Source: Pseudovibrio sp. Ad37 (GTDB taxonomy: Bacteria > Pseudomonadota > Alphaproteobacteria > Rhizobiales > Stappiaceae). From it: a DNA stretch of 64,000 bases. The notes beneath the pieces are model-generated. The model searched no databases and had not been told where the DNA came from. It saw only the letters and a program-made list of their open reading frames with translations. This document shows positions 26,612 to 36,912 of the stretch, in pieces. Location: the NCBI RefSeq assembly GCF_001623075.1, contig NZ_LMCF01000016.1, forward strand, positions 87,635-151,634. Reading direction: 5' to 3'. Position 1 is the stretch's first letter. Each line of letters starts with the position of its first letter. The position numbers and the translations under genes were made by a program.

Positions 26612-27070
26612 CTAGACCTTATGCCCGCAGTGGCCTTCTTCAAAAGCCCAGATGCCAAGGCCTTCGCCTTCTTCAAGAATGGAGTAGGCGACGTGGATGT
26701 CGACATTTGCCGGAATATCTACGCTGAACAGCGGTGGATCAGCGTCAATGTCCTCGCATGTACAACCAAGCTTTTCCAGCTTGGACCACTGCTTGGAGAA
26801 TTCTTCCGGCTGTGTCGTCTCTTCCACCATGATCCGGTAGGTGGAATGACCCGATGCTTTATCGACCCTGTCAAAAACAAGCTGCCCTTTTTGCCGGTTG
26901 GCAAGCAGCTCATCACCATTGGCAACGCCGCAAGCAAAGAAGGGTGTGTTTTCAAGCTTGTAGCGATTGCCACCGAGCGAGCGTACCCACACAGTTTCAC
27001 TGTCAATGCCGTGCCAGTCATGTGGATCCAGCTGGAAAACAAGTTTGTGCAGATTGCTATTCTTATTCAT
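26612..27070 (-). CDS. DUF4265 domain protein
   Basis: 152 residues, cytosolic. The body matches DUF4265: ETVWVRSLGGNRYKLENTPFFACGVANGDE, then a domain with YRIMVEET and a C-terminal VAYSILEEGEGLGIWAFEEGHCGH. The family's function is unknown; it is often near immunity or regulatory genes but here stands alone. No catalytic motif is visible. Confidence 0.78.
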   Translation of the reverse strand: MNKNSNLHKLVFQLDPHDWHGIDSETVWVRSLGGNRYKLENTPFFACGVANGDELLANRQKGQLVFDRVDKASGHSTYRIMVEETTQPEEFSKQWSKLEKLGCTCEDIDADPPLFSVDIPANVDIHVAYSILEEGEGLGIWAFEEGHCGHKV

Positions 27071-27215
27071 GGGGCCTCACAAATTCTAAGCGCAATATAC
27101 TCATGCGTTCCAGCGAAGCAACAAACATCTTGAGGTAATGTGTTCATAGCCTAACAGAGCCGGTTTTTAGGTTAAGAGGCGCGTTTAAACACGTGGAACC
27201 CGCACCGATTAGGCA

Positions 27216-27246
27216 AGAAAAAAGCCGAAGCAATCGCCCCGGCTTT
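27216..27246 (-). terminator. Rho-independent terminator of dapD
   Basis: AAAGCCG (27221-27227) pairs with CGGCTTT (27240-27246). Read on the minus strand the stem ends in TTTTTTCTTG. It lies 25 bases beyond the dapD stop. Confidence 0.85.
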
Positions 27247-27270
27247 AATCGATCAGATCTGATCTAAAAC

Positions 27271-28122
27271 TTAGTCGCGCAGAAGATCGTTCACAGAGGT
27301 CTTTGCACGGGTCTGTGCATCAACACGCTTCACGATAACCGCACAGCCCAGGTTTGGACCCGGAGTGCCGTCTGGAAGCGGTTTGCCTGGCATGGAGCCC
27401 GGAACAACAACGGAGTACGCAGGAACTTCACCGTAGAAGATTTCACCGGTCGCGCGGTCGACGATTTTGGTGGTTGCGGAGATGAACACGCCCATGGAGA
27501 GCACTGCGCCTTCACGAACAACAACGCCTTCAACAACCTCGGAGCGAGCGCCGATGAAGCAGTTGTCTTCAATGATAACCGGACCAGCCTGAAGTGGCTC
27601 AAGAACACCACCAATGCCAACGCCGCCGGAAAGGTGAACGTTTTTACCGATCTGAGCGCAAGAACCAACAGTCACCCAAGTGTCAACCATAGTGCCTTCG
27701 TCAACAAACGCACCAAGGTTTACGAAGGAAGGCATCAAAACAGCGGATTTGCCAACGAATGCAGAGCGACGAACAATGGAACCTGGAACAGCGCGGAAGC
27801 CAGCTTCTTCAAAGTCGATAGCGCCCCAGCCGTCAAACTTGGAAGGAACTTTATCCCACCAGGGAGCTTGATCCGGACCACCTTTGATAATCTGCATTGG
27901 GTTCAGGCGGAATGAGAGCAGAACAGCTTTCTTGGCCCACTGATTAACAACCCAATCGCCAGAGGATTTTTCCGCAACGCGCAGCTTGCCGTGATCCATA
28001 AGGTTCAGTGCGGTGTTTACTGCATCACGCACGTCACCTGTAGTGTCAGTGCTGATGTTGTCACGGTCATCAAATGCAGCGTTGATGGTGGCCTCAAGGG
28101 CAGCAAGATCAATCTGGCTCAT
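27271..28122 (-). CDS. dapD: 2,3,4,5-tetrahydropyridine-2,6-dicarboxylate N-succinyltransferase
   Basis: 283 residues, standard DapD length. An N-terminal helical domain ([19 protein letters not shown]) is followed by a left-handed hexapeptide-repeat helix ([40 protein letters not shown]) as in succinyl-CoA-dependent DapD trimers. It adds succinyl to tetrahydrodipicolinate in the lysine/diaminopimelate pathway, cytosolic. It has its own terminator. A LysR gene lies upstream on the same strand. Confidence 0.96.
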   Translation of the reverse strand: MSQIDLAALEATINAAFDDRDNISTDTTGDVRDAVNTALNLMDHGKLRVAEKSSGDWVVNQWAKKAVLLSFRLNPMQIIKGGPDQAPWWDKVPSKFDGWGAIDFEEAGFRAVPGSIVRRSAFVGKSAVLMPSFVNLGAFVDEGTMVDTWVTVGSCAQIGKNVHLSGGVGIGGVLEPLQAGPVIIEDNCFIGARSEVVEGVVVREGAVLSMGVFISATTKIVDRATGEIFYGEVPAYSVVVPGSMPGKPLPDGTPGPNLGCAVIVKRVDAQTRAKTSVNDLLRD

Positions 28123-28232
28123 TGGCGGCAGACTCTCATAATTAATGGGTTTCGAATTAGAGCTACCGAGGGGTACGCAAGCCCCAACCAGAAGTCAATA
28201 CTCTCAGACTTCCGGTTGTCTCATGTATCAAT

Positions 28233-29126
28233 TTAGGTTGCTTCATGTGCCTTGAATGGCTGCTGGGACTGTTCCATCAGCCATTTGTGGAAGGAAGCTA
28301 CCGGACGGGTCAAAGGACGGTTCGCATTACGTACAAACCAATAACCGCTTTCCAAAGAAAGGCGCGGCCAGTCCGGAACCACCAGATGACCTGCAGCCAC
28401 TTCCTGTTCAACAAAGCGGGTATCAATCGCAATCGCACCCATGCCTGCAACAGCAGCCTGAATAGCCATGTTCCGGCTTTCAAACATCGCACCAGAGGTC
28501 TGATCCGGATGAGGCAGGCCAGTGCCATTCAACCAACGCGGCCAGTCTTCACGTCTGGAGGAGGTATGCAGCAACTTCAGTTTATCAAGCAACTTGATAT
28601 CAGGGTTCGGATCGCCGTTGCTCAGCTGAGGAGCAAAGGCAACAACCAGATCTTCCTGCCAGAGCTGGTGCCGCTCAACATGCGGCCAGGCCCCATCCCC
28701 CAACCGGATTGCGCAATCATAGGACTCCCGGTCAAGGTCCACGACGCGCATACTTGTCGAGATAAGCAGCTCAATATCCGGATGCTTTTCCTGAAAGTCC
28801 GGCAAGCGCGGAATAAGCCAACGTGTTGCAACTGTAGAAAGGGTAGAAATGCGTAACTCAGTCCGGCTTCTACGCCGGAACGCTTCAACAGCATGCTCGA
28901 TCTGGTCAAACGAATTGCCGAGATTGGAAGACAGACGCTGCCCTTCTTCCGTCAATGCAAGCCCGCGGCCATCACGAATAACAAGCGCGGCGCCAAGTTC
29001 GTTTTCCAATGATCGGAGTAGGTGCGTCAGGGCTGATGGTGTAACGCCAAGATCCTCTGCGGCACGAGCTGCTCGACCGTGTTTGGCCAACAGTGAAAAT
29101 GCGTGTAGCGCGCGCAGTGAAACCAT
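28233..29126 (-). CDS. LysR-family regulator, GcvA-like
   Basis: 297 residues. N-terminal helix-turn-helix (AFSLLAKHGRAARAAEDLGV, TPSALTHLLRSLENELG), then the periplasmic-binding-like effector domain with RISTLSTVATRWLIPRLPDF, typical of the GcvA branch. The gene ends about 110 bases upstream of dapD on the same strand. The target is not evident; neither neighbour is divergent, so it may act elsewhere. Confidence 0.88.
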   Translation of the reverse strand: MVSLRALHAFSLLAKHGRAARAAEDLGVTPSALTHLLRSLENELGAALVIRDGRGLALTEEGQRLSSNLGNSFDQIEHAVEAFRRRSRTELRISTLSTVATRWLIPRLPDFQEKHPDIELLISTSMRVVDLDRESYDCAIRLGDGAWPHVERHQLWQEDLVVAFAPQLSNGDPNPDIKLLDKLKLLHTSSRREDWPRWLNGTGLPHPDQTSGAMFESRNMAIQAAVAGMGAIAIDTRFVEQEVAAGHLVVPDWPRLSLESGYWFVRNANRPLTRPVASFHKWLMEQSQQPFKAHEAT

Positions 29127-29317
29127 GACGAATGCCCTTCCTTATGAGTTCTTGAATTAATCTCAATAAAGGGAAAAAAGGCATTCGTCTAGACGATCGT
29201 GATATTTTTTCTCTTTGCACCTTATTATGCGCAAAAATTGCAATTTTTGGTCGAAACTGCCCCTACAGGAGTTTGAGATGCGAAACAGAGGCACCTTCGT
29301 GTTTCGAAGGAATTACT

Positions 29318-30016
29318 CTAATTCTTGAGTTCCCCTAGGATATTATAGAGGAAGCCATCCAGATGATCTGTCACAAAATCCACGTGAGGCTCGCTGCCGC
29401 TCGAAAGCTCCCAATCTTCGCGGAAAACCTCACGTGTTCCGTCCGGAATAACAAGAACAGTGCGCATGCCAAGAGAGTTTGGAACAACCAGATTGCGTGA
29501 AAGGTCTTCAAACATGGCTGCTTTTTGCGGAAGAATGCCGTTCTTATCCAAAAAGCGCTGATAGGTTTCTTCAGCAGGTTTCGGGACTAAATCGGCCTCC
29601 ATAATCCCGAAGATGTCTTCGAAGTGTTGTGTGATACCCAGACGATTGGCAACAGATTCCGCGTGTTTTCGCGTTCCGTTTGTCAGGATGTAGCACTTGC
29701 CCGGCAGTTGGTTGATCGCATCTGCAAGCTGAGGGTTGGGATCCAGCACAGAGTGATCAATGTCATGCACGTATTCAAGAAACTCATCGGGCTCAATGTG
29801 ATGCTCAAGCATCAAACCACGAAGTGTGGTTCCATACTTTTTGTAATAGGAGATCTGAAGCTCTCTCGCCTGCTCAACCGGCTTTCCGGTGAGCTTTTGT
29901 ACAAACTCAGACATCCGCTGATCGATTTGATCAAACAGATTTGAATGGTGAGGGTAGAGAGTATTATCCAGATCGAAAACCCAGCTTTCAACGCTGGCAA
30001 ATGGGGAATTGGTCAT
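29318..30016 (-). CDS. HAD-type pyrimidine 5'-nucleotidase-like phosphatase
   Basis: 232 residues. Motif I, WVFDLDNTLYPHHSNLF, is the signature of the Sdt1/PynA group of pyrimidine 5'-nucleotidases; motif II is ILTNGT, motif III Lys in LVPKPAEET, motif IV MFEDLSRNL. Members dephosphorylate pyrimidine nucleotides or B6 vitamers. It lies between argB and the LysR gene on the same strand, the usual alphaproteobacterial neighbourhood for this gene. Confidence 0.88.
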   Translation of the reverse strand: MTNSPFASVESWVFDLDNTLYPHHSNLFDQIDQRMSEFVQKLTGKPVEQARELQISYYKKYGTTLRGLMLEHHIEPDEFLEYVHDIDHSVLDPNPQLADAINQLPGKCYILTNGTRKHAESVANRLGITQHFEDIFGIMEADLVPKPAEETYQRFLDKNGILPQKAAMFEDLSRNLVVPNSLGMRTVLVIPDGTREVFREDWELSSGSEPHVDFVTDHLDGFLYNILGELKN

Positions 30017-30130
30017 GCTTATCCGTTCAGTTATCAGCTATGCCGATAAGTGTTGTTTGATACCAAGCAAAACAGGAAAGAATAAGGATAGCAAGAGAGG
30101 CGAGCGTCTTTCGCCTCCCTGCATCAGTTA

Positions 30131-31018
30131 TCAAGGTACGATCAGAGTACCAGCACCATGGTCGGTGAAGAGTTCCAGAAGAACGGCGTGGGCGACTTTT
30201 CCGTCAACAATAACAACGCCTTCAACGCCCTGTTCAAGGGCCTCGAGACAGGTCTCAACCTTCGGGATCATGCCGCCGGAGATTGTACCATCCTCAATAA
30301 GAGCTCGGGCACCTGCGCGGGTCAGTTGCTTGATGAGCTTGCCGTCTTTGTCCAGAACGCCCGGAACATCGGTCAGGAACAACAGGCGCTTAGCATTGAG
30401 CGAGCCAGCGATGGCTCCGGCAAATGTATCTGCATTGATGTTGTAGGTCGCACCATCACGACCCGGAGCAACAGGGGCAACAACAGGAATGAGGTCACGC
30501 TCAAGGATCAACTCAAGCACCTTGGCGTTCACAGCTTCGGGTTCGCCAACAAATCCAAGATCCAGAACCTCTTCGATTTTGGAATCTGGATCACGGTGCT
30601 TGCGGTGCAGTTTGCGTGCAGTGACCATGTCGCCGTCTTTGCCGCAAAGGCCAACAGCACGTCCACCTTCGCGGTTGATGCTTGCCACAATGCCTTTGTT
30701 GATGGAGCCAGCCAGCACCATCTCGACAACCTCAACGGTCGCCTGATCTGTCACACGAAGGCCGCCTTTAAACTCGCTCTTGATGTTGAGACGATCAAGC
30801 ATAGAGCCGATCTGAGGACCACCACCGTGGACAACAACCGGATGCACACCAGACTGGCGTAACAGAGTTATATCTCGGGCAAAAGCACGGGAAAGGGAGT
30901 CATCTCCCATGGCATTGCCGCCGTATTTTACAACAACACGTCGGTCATCATAGCGCTGCATATAAGGGAGAGCTTGGGCAATGACGTGCGCACGATTACT
31001 GGATTCCGAGAAACTCAT
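30131..31018 (-). CDS. argB: Acetylglutamate kinase
   Basis: About 295 residues. Glycine-rich phosphate loop [12 protein letters not shown] near the N-terminus, VHGGGPQI and the substrate region [14 protein letters not shown], then [14 protein letters not shown] near the end. It phosphorylates N-acetylglutamate in arginine synthesis. ATG 31018 ([11 protein letters not shown]) is preferred to 31060, which adds a non-conserved leader. In this group it is normally downstream of engB. Confidence 0.95.
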   Translation of the reverse strand: MSFSESSNRAHVIAQALPYMQRYDDRRVVVKYGGNAMGDDSLSRAFARDITLLRQSGVHPVVVHGGGPQIGSMLDRLNIKSEFKGGLRVTDQATVEVVEMVLAGSINKGIVASINREGGRAVGLCGKDGDMVTARKLHRKHRDPDSKIEEVLDLGFVGEPEAVNAKVLELILERDLIPVVAPVAPGRDGATYNINADTFAGAIAGSLNAKRLLFLTDVPGVLDKDGKLIKQLTRAGARALIEDGTISGGMIPKVETCLEALEQGVEGVVIVDGKVAHAVLLELFTDHGAGTLIVP

Positions 31019-31164
31019 AGCGATTTGTACACCTGGAGAAGACAAAGGACTGATACGCAAATCACACGGACTGCGTGTGAAGTATATAGCCGCATTATGA
31101 ACACGTCACAAATGTTCAGTCATCCCCACCTGCGTGGATTTACTCAAGTAATCGAGGAAATTGT

Positions 31165-32091
31165 CTAATGCCTCTCGCGTAAATAATCCGCAAAACCGTC
31201 TTCACCCGCTGGGGGGGAGAACAAAAAGCCCTGAGCATTGGTGCAGCCGCTGCTTTCCAGCAACTGCATCTGCTCTTCCGTCTCAACACCTTCAGCCGTC
31301 ACTTCCATGTCGAGTAAGTGAGCCAGTTCAATCAGATGGGCGCAAGCGGTGCTGTGAACAGCAGAGGTTGGCACTCCAGATAGGAAACTGCGGTCGATCT
31401 TGATCCGGTCAACAGGGCAGTCCAACAAGTGCTTCATAGAAGCAAAGCCAGTGCCGAAGTCGTCAAAGGCGACTGAGATGCCCATCTGCTGTAGCTTGCG
31501 CATGCTCTTCATGGCATGAGGGGCTTTGTCCAGATCAATCCGTTCTGTGACTTCAAGCTCTAAGAAATGCCCGGGTGTGCCAGTGTCCTGTAAAATCTTT
31601 TGGATGCGGGAGACGATGTATTGATCAACAAACATCCTGCCGCAAATGTTCACGGAGATCTTGAAACTAGGATCAACAAGATTGCCCCATCCACTGCGTG
31701 CTTTGCAGGCCTCACGGATAACCCAGTAACCAACGTCCTTGCCAAGGCAGCTGCGGCATAGAGTGGTGATGAAACGGGAAGGGGGCAGCAAACCGTTCTC
31801 AGGATGCTCCCATCTGATCAGAGCCTCAGCCCCGACCAGCTTGCGATCTGTCACACGGACGATTGGCTGATAATGCAGCACGAACTCATCACGGAGATAG
31901 GCAGAGATCAGTGAGCGTTCCAGTGCGGTAGGCCCAAGCTGGCGTGCTTTGTACCACTTCTTCAAATTCAGCCCTGCCAACAACAGCGTTGGTAGTGCAT
32001 GAATGAAACGCCAAACATAGGTCAACGCATTGGTAATGGTATGCTCAGGTACAAGAGCCCAATGGTGACGGGGGGACGGAGTTGCACACAT
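31165..32091 (-). CDS. EAL-domain cyclic-di-GMP phosphodiesterase
   Basis: 308 residues. A hydrophobic stretch near residues 26-44 may anchor it; the EAL domain covers about 60-305. The catalytic set is complete: EAL (Glu89), ISVN, ELEVTE, DDFGTG, KIDRSF, AEGVET and NAQGF. It should therefore hydrolyse c-di-GMP, which controls adhesion and motility; a link with the Tad pilus at 7-21 kb is only a guess. It sits between engB and argB, which is not the classic order, so it may be an insertion in that block. Confidence 0.87.
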   Translation of the reverse strand: MCATPSPRHHWALVPEHTITNALTYVWRFIHALPTLLLAGLNLKKWYKARQLGPTALERSLISAYLRDEFVLHYQPIVRVTDRKLVGAEALIRWEHPENGLLPPSRFITTLCRSCLGKDVGYWVIREACKARSGWGNLVDPSFKISVNICGRMFVDQYIVSRIQKILQDTGTPGHFLELEVTERIDLDKAPHAMKSMRKLQQMGISVAFDDFGTGFASMKHLLDCPVDRIKIDRSFLSGVPTSAVHSTACAHLIELAHLLDMEVTAEGVETEEQMQLLESSGCTNAQGFLFSPPAGEDGFADYLRERH

Positions 32092-32374
32092 ACATCATCC
32101 CCTTTGACTGATCTTGGCACTGTGATTGTGATCTTGCTTGTCTTTTCCAGACATTCGACGATCTCCTCTTCGACGACGGTCTGTCTATATTCGGGGGGTA
32201 AATTGACCCAAGGTCAAGAAGAGGTTAAGGCGGGCTGGGGAAAAGGCAGCAAAACGTGAGAACAAGGGAAATTCTACAAATTGCAGGATGGACAAGGGGT
32301 TCTGGATATGTTTGTGCAGCCGCTGTCCGAAAGGGGAAGGCGCAGGGAAATATGAGCCCTGCACCTGCAATTGA

Positions 32375-33025
32375 TTAGCCGTAACTGACCAGCTGCGCAA
32401 TCTCTGCGCGCAATTCATCCAGACCGTTGCCTTTTTCTGAAGAGGTGGCAATGACTTCCGGATGTGCAGCAGGACGTTTCGCGAGTACTTTCAGCGTATC
32501 GTCTTTCATGCGCTGCAGTTGCCCTGGCTTCAGTTTATCTGCCTTGGTGAGCACGACCTGATAAGGCACAGCGGACTTGTCCAGAATCGACATGGCATCA
32601 AGATCGTTCTTTTTGATGCCGTGACGTGAGTCGATCAAAGAGAACACACGGCGCAAGGTGCTTCGACCACGTAGGTAGTCAAAAATAAGTGATGTCCACG
32701 CATCGACCATGCCTTTTGGTGCTTCAGCGTACCCGTAGCCCGGCATATCGACAATCTTGAGGATGGAGTGCTCTGCTCCAAAGAAGTTCAGCATCTGGGT
32801 CCGGCCAGGTGTGTTGGATGTACGAGCCAACGTTTTCTTACCGGTGAGCTTGTTGATCAGGCTGGACTTACCAACGTTGGAACGACCGGCAAACGCGATC
32901 TCGATACCATCCAGCTCAGGAAGCTGATGCATCTCTTTCACACTGGTAATAAAATCCCAAGGACGCGCAAACAGAAGGCGTCCCGCCTCCAGTTGTTCTG
33001 CTGAATATTCTTTTTCTGAGCTCAT
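32375..33025 (-). CDS. engB: Ribosome biogenesis GTPase EngB/YsxC
   Basis: About 216 residues. G1 [13 protein letters not shown]2 region [11 protein letters not shown]3 DMPGYG, G4 TKADKL and a terminal ATSSEKGNG (G5) are all present. It helps mature the 50S subunit. ATG 33025 ([11 protein letters not shown]) is chosen; a slightly longer frame starts at 33046. It lies downstream of yidC beyond a terminator-like hairpin. Confidence 0.93.
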   Translation of the reverse strand: MSSEKEYSAEQLEAGRLLFARPWDFITSVKEMHQLPELDGIEIAFAGRSNVGKSSLINKLTGKKTLARTSNTPGRTQMLNFFGAEHSILKIVDMPGYGYAEAPKGMVDAWTSLIFDYLRGRSTLRRVFSLIDSRHGIKKNDLDAMSILDKSAVPYQVVLTKADKLKPGQLQRMKDDTLKVLAKRPAAHPEVIATSSEKGNGLDELRAEIAQLVSYG

Positions 33026-33136
33026 GCCCTGCCTTTTAACCTGCAATCTCGATTTGGTCGAGTGCTGTTTTCCAAAGCGCAGCCTTAATGTTTGCTACGG
33101 TGAAGCTTCACCACAAAAGGTGTTAACCCCAAACAA

Positions 33137-33162
33137 AAAACGCGACCCTGAGGCCGCGTTTT
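33137..33162 (-). terminator. Terminator-like hairpin between yidC and engB
   Basis: AAAACGCG (33137-33144) pairs with CGCGTTTT (33155-33162). On the minus strand the stem runs into TTTTTTG. It lies 26 bases after the yidC stop and could be full or partial termination before engB. Confidence 0.75.
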
Positions 33163-33187
33163 CGAAGTCTTATTCAAAGAGGAAAGC

Positions 33188-34999
33188 TTACTTGCTTTCT
33201 TCCTTAGGCTTGCGCTTGAACATGCTCTTCAAGTTATCAAAGAGCTCAAGTTTCACGCCCTGACGACGCATGATGATTCCCTGCTGTGCAACAGAAAGAG
33301 TGTTGTTCCATGCCCAGTAGATCACGAGACCAGCTGGGAAGGTTGCCAGCATGAAGGTGAACAGAACAGGCATCCAGTTGAAGATCATCTGCTGTGCAGG
33401 CTCAGCTGGTGCTGGGTTCATCTTCATCTGCAGGAACATGGTTACACCCATGATCAGAGGCCAGACACCAATCATCAGGAAGCTTGGCGGATCCCATGGG
33501 ATCAGGCCGAACAGATTGAAGACTGTGGTTGGGTCTGGAGCAGAAAGATCCTGAATCCATCCGAAGAATGGCGCATGACGCATCTCGATGGTAACGAACA
33601 GAACCTTATAGAGCGAGAAGAAGACGGGGATCTGAATGACCATCGGCAAACACCCTGCCAATGGGTTGATCTTTTCCTTCTTGTACAGCTCCATCATGGC
33701 TTGCTGCTGTTTCTGCTTGTCGTCCTTGAACTTCTCGCGGATCTCAGTCATCTGCGGCTGCACGAGCTTCATTTTACTCATGGAGACGTAGGACTTGTTT
33801 GCCAGCGGGAAGAACAGGGCCTTCACAATAACGGTCACAAGCAGGATAGCGACACCGAAGTTGCCAACCAGAGAATAGAGCCAGTCAATTGCCCAGAACA
33901 TCGGCTTGGTCAGGAAGTAGAACCAACCCCAGTCGATCATGAGATCGAAGCTTTCGATGTTGTAGGATGCCTGATAGCCTTCGATCAGCTTGGTAACTTT
34001 TGCACCTGCATAGAGCAGTGATGAGCTGGTGATTTTAGTGCCATCAGCTATCTGAACCGCGTCACCAAGATAGTCACTCTGGAAGTTCTGAGTGCGGGCG
34101 TTGTAGGAGAAGTTTGGCTGGAACTCAGTGCCCGGAGTTGGGATCAGTGTTGCAGCCCAGTACTTATCAGTAAAGCCGAGCCAACCCGTGTTAGCGCGAC
34201 CTGGGCGAATGCTTCCATCCTCAATCAGGTCAGAATAGTTGATTTCCTGGAGGCCTTCTTCGCCGATAACGCCGATAAGACCTTCATGCAGTACGAAGAA
34301 GCCAGCGGTTTCTGGCTCGCCGTTACGCGCAATCAAACCATAAGGATAAAGCTGAACGTTCTGGCCAGTGCTGTTCTGCACTTCCTGGTCAACAGTGAAC
34401 ATGTAGTTCTCGTCGACGGAGAAAGTGCGCTTGAACACCAGCCCTTCGCCATTGTCCCAGCTCAGAACGATAGGGGAAGACGGTGTCAGGTTACCAGAAG
34501 TCTCTGCAGTCCAGACAGTTTCAGCATTCGGAAGCTTAACCTGTGCACCTGGATCCGCAACCCAACCATGCTCAGCGTAGTATGGCTCTGGGCTGCCTTT
34601 CGGCGAGAAAAGAACAACAGTTTCACTGTCCTTGGCCTGTGTCTGACGGTAGTCATTCAGGCGAAGGTCATCCAGCTTCGCGCCTTGCAAATTGACAGAG
34701 CCGGAGAGGCTAGGGGTGTCAATGGTCAGGCGAGGAGATGCAGCCAGTGCTTGTGCGCGACTGACGAATGATTGCGCCGCGGTCCCGCTATCGGTGCCAG
34801 GAGCAGCCACTTGACCGGATGCACCTTCAGGCAGTGCAACGGGTGAGCTGGAACCGGCTTGTTGTGCATCGTCTGCCAGCTGCGCCTGTTGCGCTTCCTG
34901 CTGAGCTTCTAACTGTGGTCCGGCAATAAAATATTGCCAGCCCAATAGCACAACCAGCGACATTACGATCGCTACGATCATATTGCGATTATCGTTCAT
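33188..34999 (-). CDS. yidC: Membrane protein insertase YidC
   Basis: About 603 residues. N-terminal membrane helix (MIVAIVMSLVVLLGWQYFIA), a large periplasmic domain (about 60-370, after a Gln/Ala-rich linker), then the conserved insertase core with FYFLTKPMFWAIDWLYSLVG and LFFPLANKSYVSMSKMK. It inserts proteins into the inner membrane alone or with SecYEG. Start ATG 34999 (MNDNRNMIVA). Its place after rnpA is standard. Confidence 0.96.
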   Translation of the reverse strand: MNDNRNMIVAIVMSLVVLLGWQYFIAGPQLEAQQEAQQAQLADDAQQAGSSSPVALPEGASGQVAAPGTDSGTAAQSFVSRAQALAASPRLTIDTPSLSGSVNLQGAKLDDLRLNDYRQTQAKDSETVVLFSPKGSPEPYYAEHGWVADPGAQVKLPNAETVWTAETSGNLTPSSPIVLSWDNGEGLVFKRTFSVDENYMFTVDQEVQNSTGQNVQLYPYGLIARNGEPETAGFFVLHEGLIGVIGEEGLQEINYSDLIEDGSIRPGRANTGWLGFTDKYWAATLIPTPGTEFQPNFSYNARTQNFQSDYLGDAVQIADGTKITSSSLLYAGAKVTKLIEGYQASYNIESFDLMIDWGWFYFLTKPMFWAIDWLYSLVGNFGVAILLVTVIVKALFFPLANKSYVSMSKMKLVQPQMTEIREKFKDDKQKQQQAMMELYKKEKINPLAGCLPMVIQIPVFFSLYKVLFVTIEMRHAPFFGWIQDLSAPDPTTVFNLFGLIPWDPPSFLMIGVWPLIMGVTMFLQMKMNPAPAEPAQQMIFNWMPVLFTFMLATFPAGLVIYWAWNNTLSVAQQGIIMRRQGVKLELFDNLKSMFKRKPKEESK

Positions 35000-35048
35000 C
35001 GACTGGATCACTCATTTTCAAAAGGGTGGAATAAATAGTCATCACTGG

Positions 35049-35453
35049 TCAGTTGGCCTCAACTTTATCATGCGGAGGTTTAGAATTTGCCAGCGAGTTC
35101 GGTTTTGATCGGATAGGGCGAGGTTTACGAGGCTTGAACGCATTTCTTACACTACCTTTGAGGTCTTTTAGAAGATCGTCGAAAGGTTGCGAAAGTGCAG
35201 CTCTCCTGCCAACCAGAACATAGTCGGCGCCTATCTGGGCAATATCCAAATCAAGGGAGGCAACAGCGGCCCGAAGTCGGCGCTTTATTCGACTGCGCTC
35301 AACAGAGTTTCCGGTTTTCTTGGTGACCGTATAACCCATTCGAGGGTCGCCATCATTGCGGGTTTTAGCCGCTTGAAGCACAAAAGCACGCCGAGCTATC
35401 CTTCCGCCTTTTGCGACGGTAAGAAACTCGGAGCGCTTTTTGAGTGTTTTCAT
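35049..35453 (-). CDS. rnpA: Ribonuclease P protein component
   Basis: About 134 residues. It opens with LKKRSEFLTVAKGGRIAR and has the RNR motif region NSVERSRIKRRLRAAV and DYVLVGRRAAL, both typical. It assists RNase P RNA in tRNA 5' processing. ATG 35453 gives the family start; the frame is open to 35507. It lies between rpmH and yidC; no yidD is seen in the 50-base gap before yidC. Confidence 0.92.
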   Translation of the reverse strand: MKTLKKRSEFLTVAKGGRIARRAFVLQAAKTRNDGDPRMGYTVTKKTGNSVERSRIKRRLRAAVASLDLDIAQIGADYVLVGRRAALSQPFDDLLKDLKGSVRNAFKPRKPRPIRSKPNSLANSKPPHDKVEAN

Positions 35454-35515
35454 GTTTTTGCGGCGGAACTTTTGTTCAATGGATATGAAGTGAATGCCGC
35501 CGCGCAACGTCGCGA

Positions 35516-35650
35516 TTAAGCGCTAAGACGCTTACGGCCTTTAGCACGACGACGTGCCAGAACCTGGCGGCCATTTTTAGTTGCCATACGTGCCCGGAAG
35601 CCGTGGCGACGCTTGCGAACAAGGTTGCTCGGTTGGAAAGTACGCTTCAT
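35516..35650 (-). CDS. rpmH: 50S ribosomal protein L34
   Basis: 44 residues: starts [20 protein letters not shown] and ends in KGRKRLSA, an unmistakable L34. Too short for most gene-length cut-offs. It is the first gene of the rpmH-rnpA-yidC series; 62 bases separate it from rnpA by the chosen starts. Confidence 0.97.
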   Translation of the reverse strand: MKRTFQPSNLVRKRRHGFRARMATKNGRQVLARRRAKGRKRLSA

Positions 35651-36095
35651 TTTATTACCCTAGCAGAGCCGTTGGCTCCAACTTAAACGTTAATTTGGAT
35701 TGTGCGTCTTCTCCCCGAAGTCACCGCGACTTTATTCAAGTTACAGGACTTTGCGCAGGGGATCCGCACTCCTATTCGTCGGCGCTTATATTAGTGTGCG
35801 TGCTTCAAGTCAATAATTGCTATGCCGGAATCTACGATATCCTGACTCTTTATTGCCTCACAGCCTCGTGTAGAGCTGTTACCCCTCATTCAAAACAGAG
35901 TGAAACTACGGGTAACGCACGAACCTGTGATAACACCGGAGGTCTTTCTGATTGTATGAAAATTGTAAGACATCAATTCACTAGGCGATTGAGCCTGCAA
36001 AAAACATAGTAACCTATTCAGTCTAGACTAGGCAAGAACACTGAGGTTTCGGTTCTTTTCAGGTCTGAACGTTGAAATCATCTAAGGAAAAGCAC
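35651..36095. other. 445-base divergent intergenic region (rpmH / TVP38)
   Basis: It carries the promoters for rpmH on the minus strand and for the TVP38 gene on the plus strand. A long plus-strand frame across it and rpmH (35581-36009) has no family resemblance. I looked for clusters of DnaA boxes, since rpmH can lie near oriC, and saw none. Confidence 0.5.
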
Positions 36096-36872
36096 ATGGG
36101 GATCACGGAACACAATGATAACAAGTCGCCAGCCGAGGGAGCTTTGGGCTTCATCAAACGCTGGGGACTACTCTTTGTTATCCTTGCCGTGTCCGCCTAT
36201 GGCATCTCTCAAGGCTGGCATCAGCAAATCACAATCAGCAACCTGATTAAAAATCAGCAACTGCTTTCTGGCTATCTGGCCGAGTATCCAATCCTGACCC
36301 CGCTGATCTATTTCGTCGTGTACACACTTGCTGTTGCGCTGTCTTTCCCGGGTGCATCCCTGCTCACAATTGCAGGCGGCTTTTTGTTCGGATGGTTCTT
36401 CGGTGGTTTGCTCACCGTTCTGGCAGCAACAATTGGTGCTTCACTGTTGTTCATCGCTGCAAAAACGTCTGTTGGTGCAACGCTCAAAGCAAGAGCAGGA
36501 CCGTTCCTCGATAAAATGTCAGAAGGTTTCCGTAAAAACGCGTTCAGTTACCTTCTCTTTCTGCGTCTCACCCCAGTGTTTCCGTTCTGGCTCGTCAACA
36601 TTGCGCCTGCGTTGTTCCATGTTCCGTTAAGCACATACCTGATCGCAACATTCGTCGGTATCATTCCAGGCACTTTCGCCTATGCCTTTGTTGGGGCTGG
36701 TCTGGATAGCGTGATCCTGGCGCAAGAGCAGGCAAATCCGGGTTGTTCGGCTGCTGGTACATGTGAAGTGGAGATTTCCGCACTCATCACGCCTGAGCTG
36801 ATTTGGGCATTTGCGGCGCTAGGTTTGGTAGCGCTCATTCCACCGATTGTTCAGCGTTTTCGCGGCAAATAA
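36096..36872 (+). CDS. TVP38/TMEM64 (DedA-like) membrane protein
   Basis: About 258 residues with five or six membrane segments. The core SNARE-associated/VTT domain shows ALSFPGASLLTIAGGFLFG, then FLRLTPVFPFWLVNIAPAL and FVGIIPGTFAYAFVGAGL, typical of the family. DedA/VTT proteins act in lipid movement or membrane homeostasis. ATG 36096 follows AAGGA by 7 bases. It pairs with the oxidoreductase gene 40 bases on, a linkage seen in many bacteria; the shared role is unknown. Confidence 0.88.
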   Translation: MGITEHNDNKSPAEGALGFIKRWGLLFVILAVSAYGISQGWHQQITISNLIKNQQLLSGYLAEYPILTPLIYFVVYTLAVALSFPGASLLTIAGGFLFGWFFGGLLTVLAATIGASLLFIAAKTSVGATLKARAGPFLDKMSEGFRKNAFSYLLFLRLTPVFPFWLVNIAPALFHVPLSTYLIATFVGIIPGTFAYAFVGAGLDSVILAQEQANPGCSAAGTCEVEISALITPELIWAFAALGLVALIPPIVQRFRGK

Positions 36873-36912
36873 ATCTCAGACCAGATCAATTTCGAAATGA
36901 CGGATTTTCTCG

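Noticed and set aside
35500..36095. Replication origin next to rpmH/rnpA
   Set aside because: No dnaA gene and no cluster of DnaA boxes; in alphaproteobacteria rpmH is often far from oriC.
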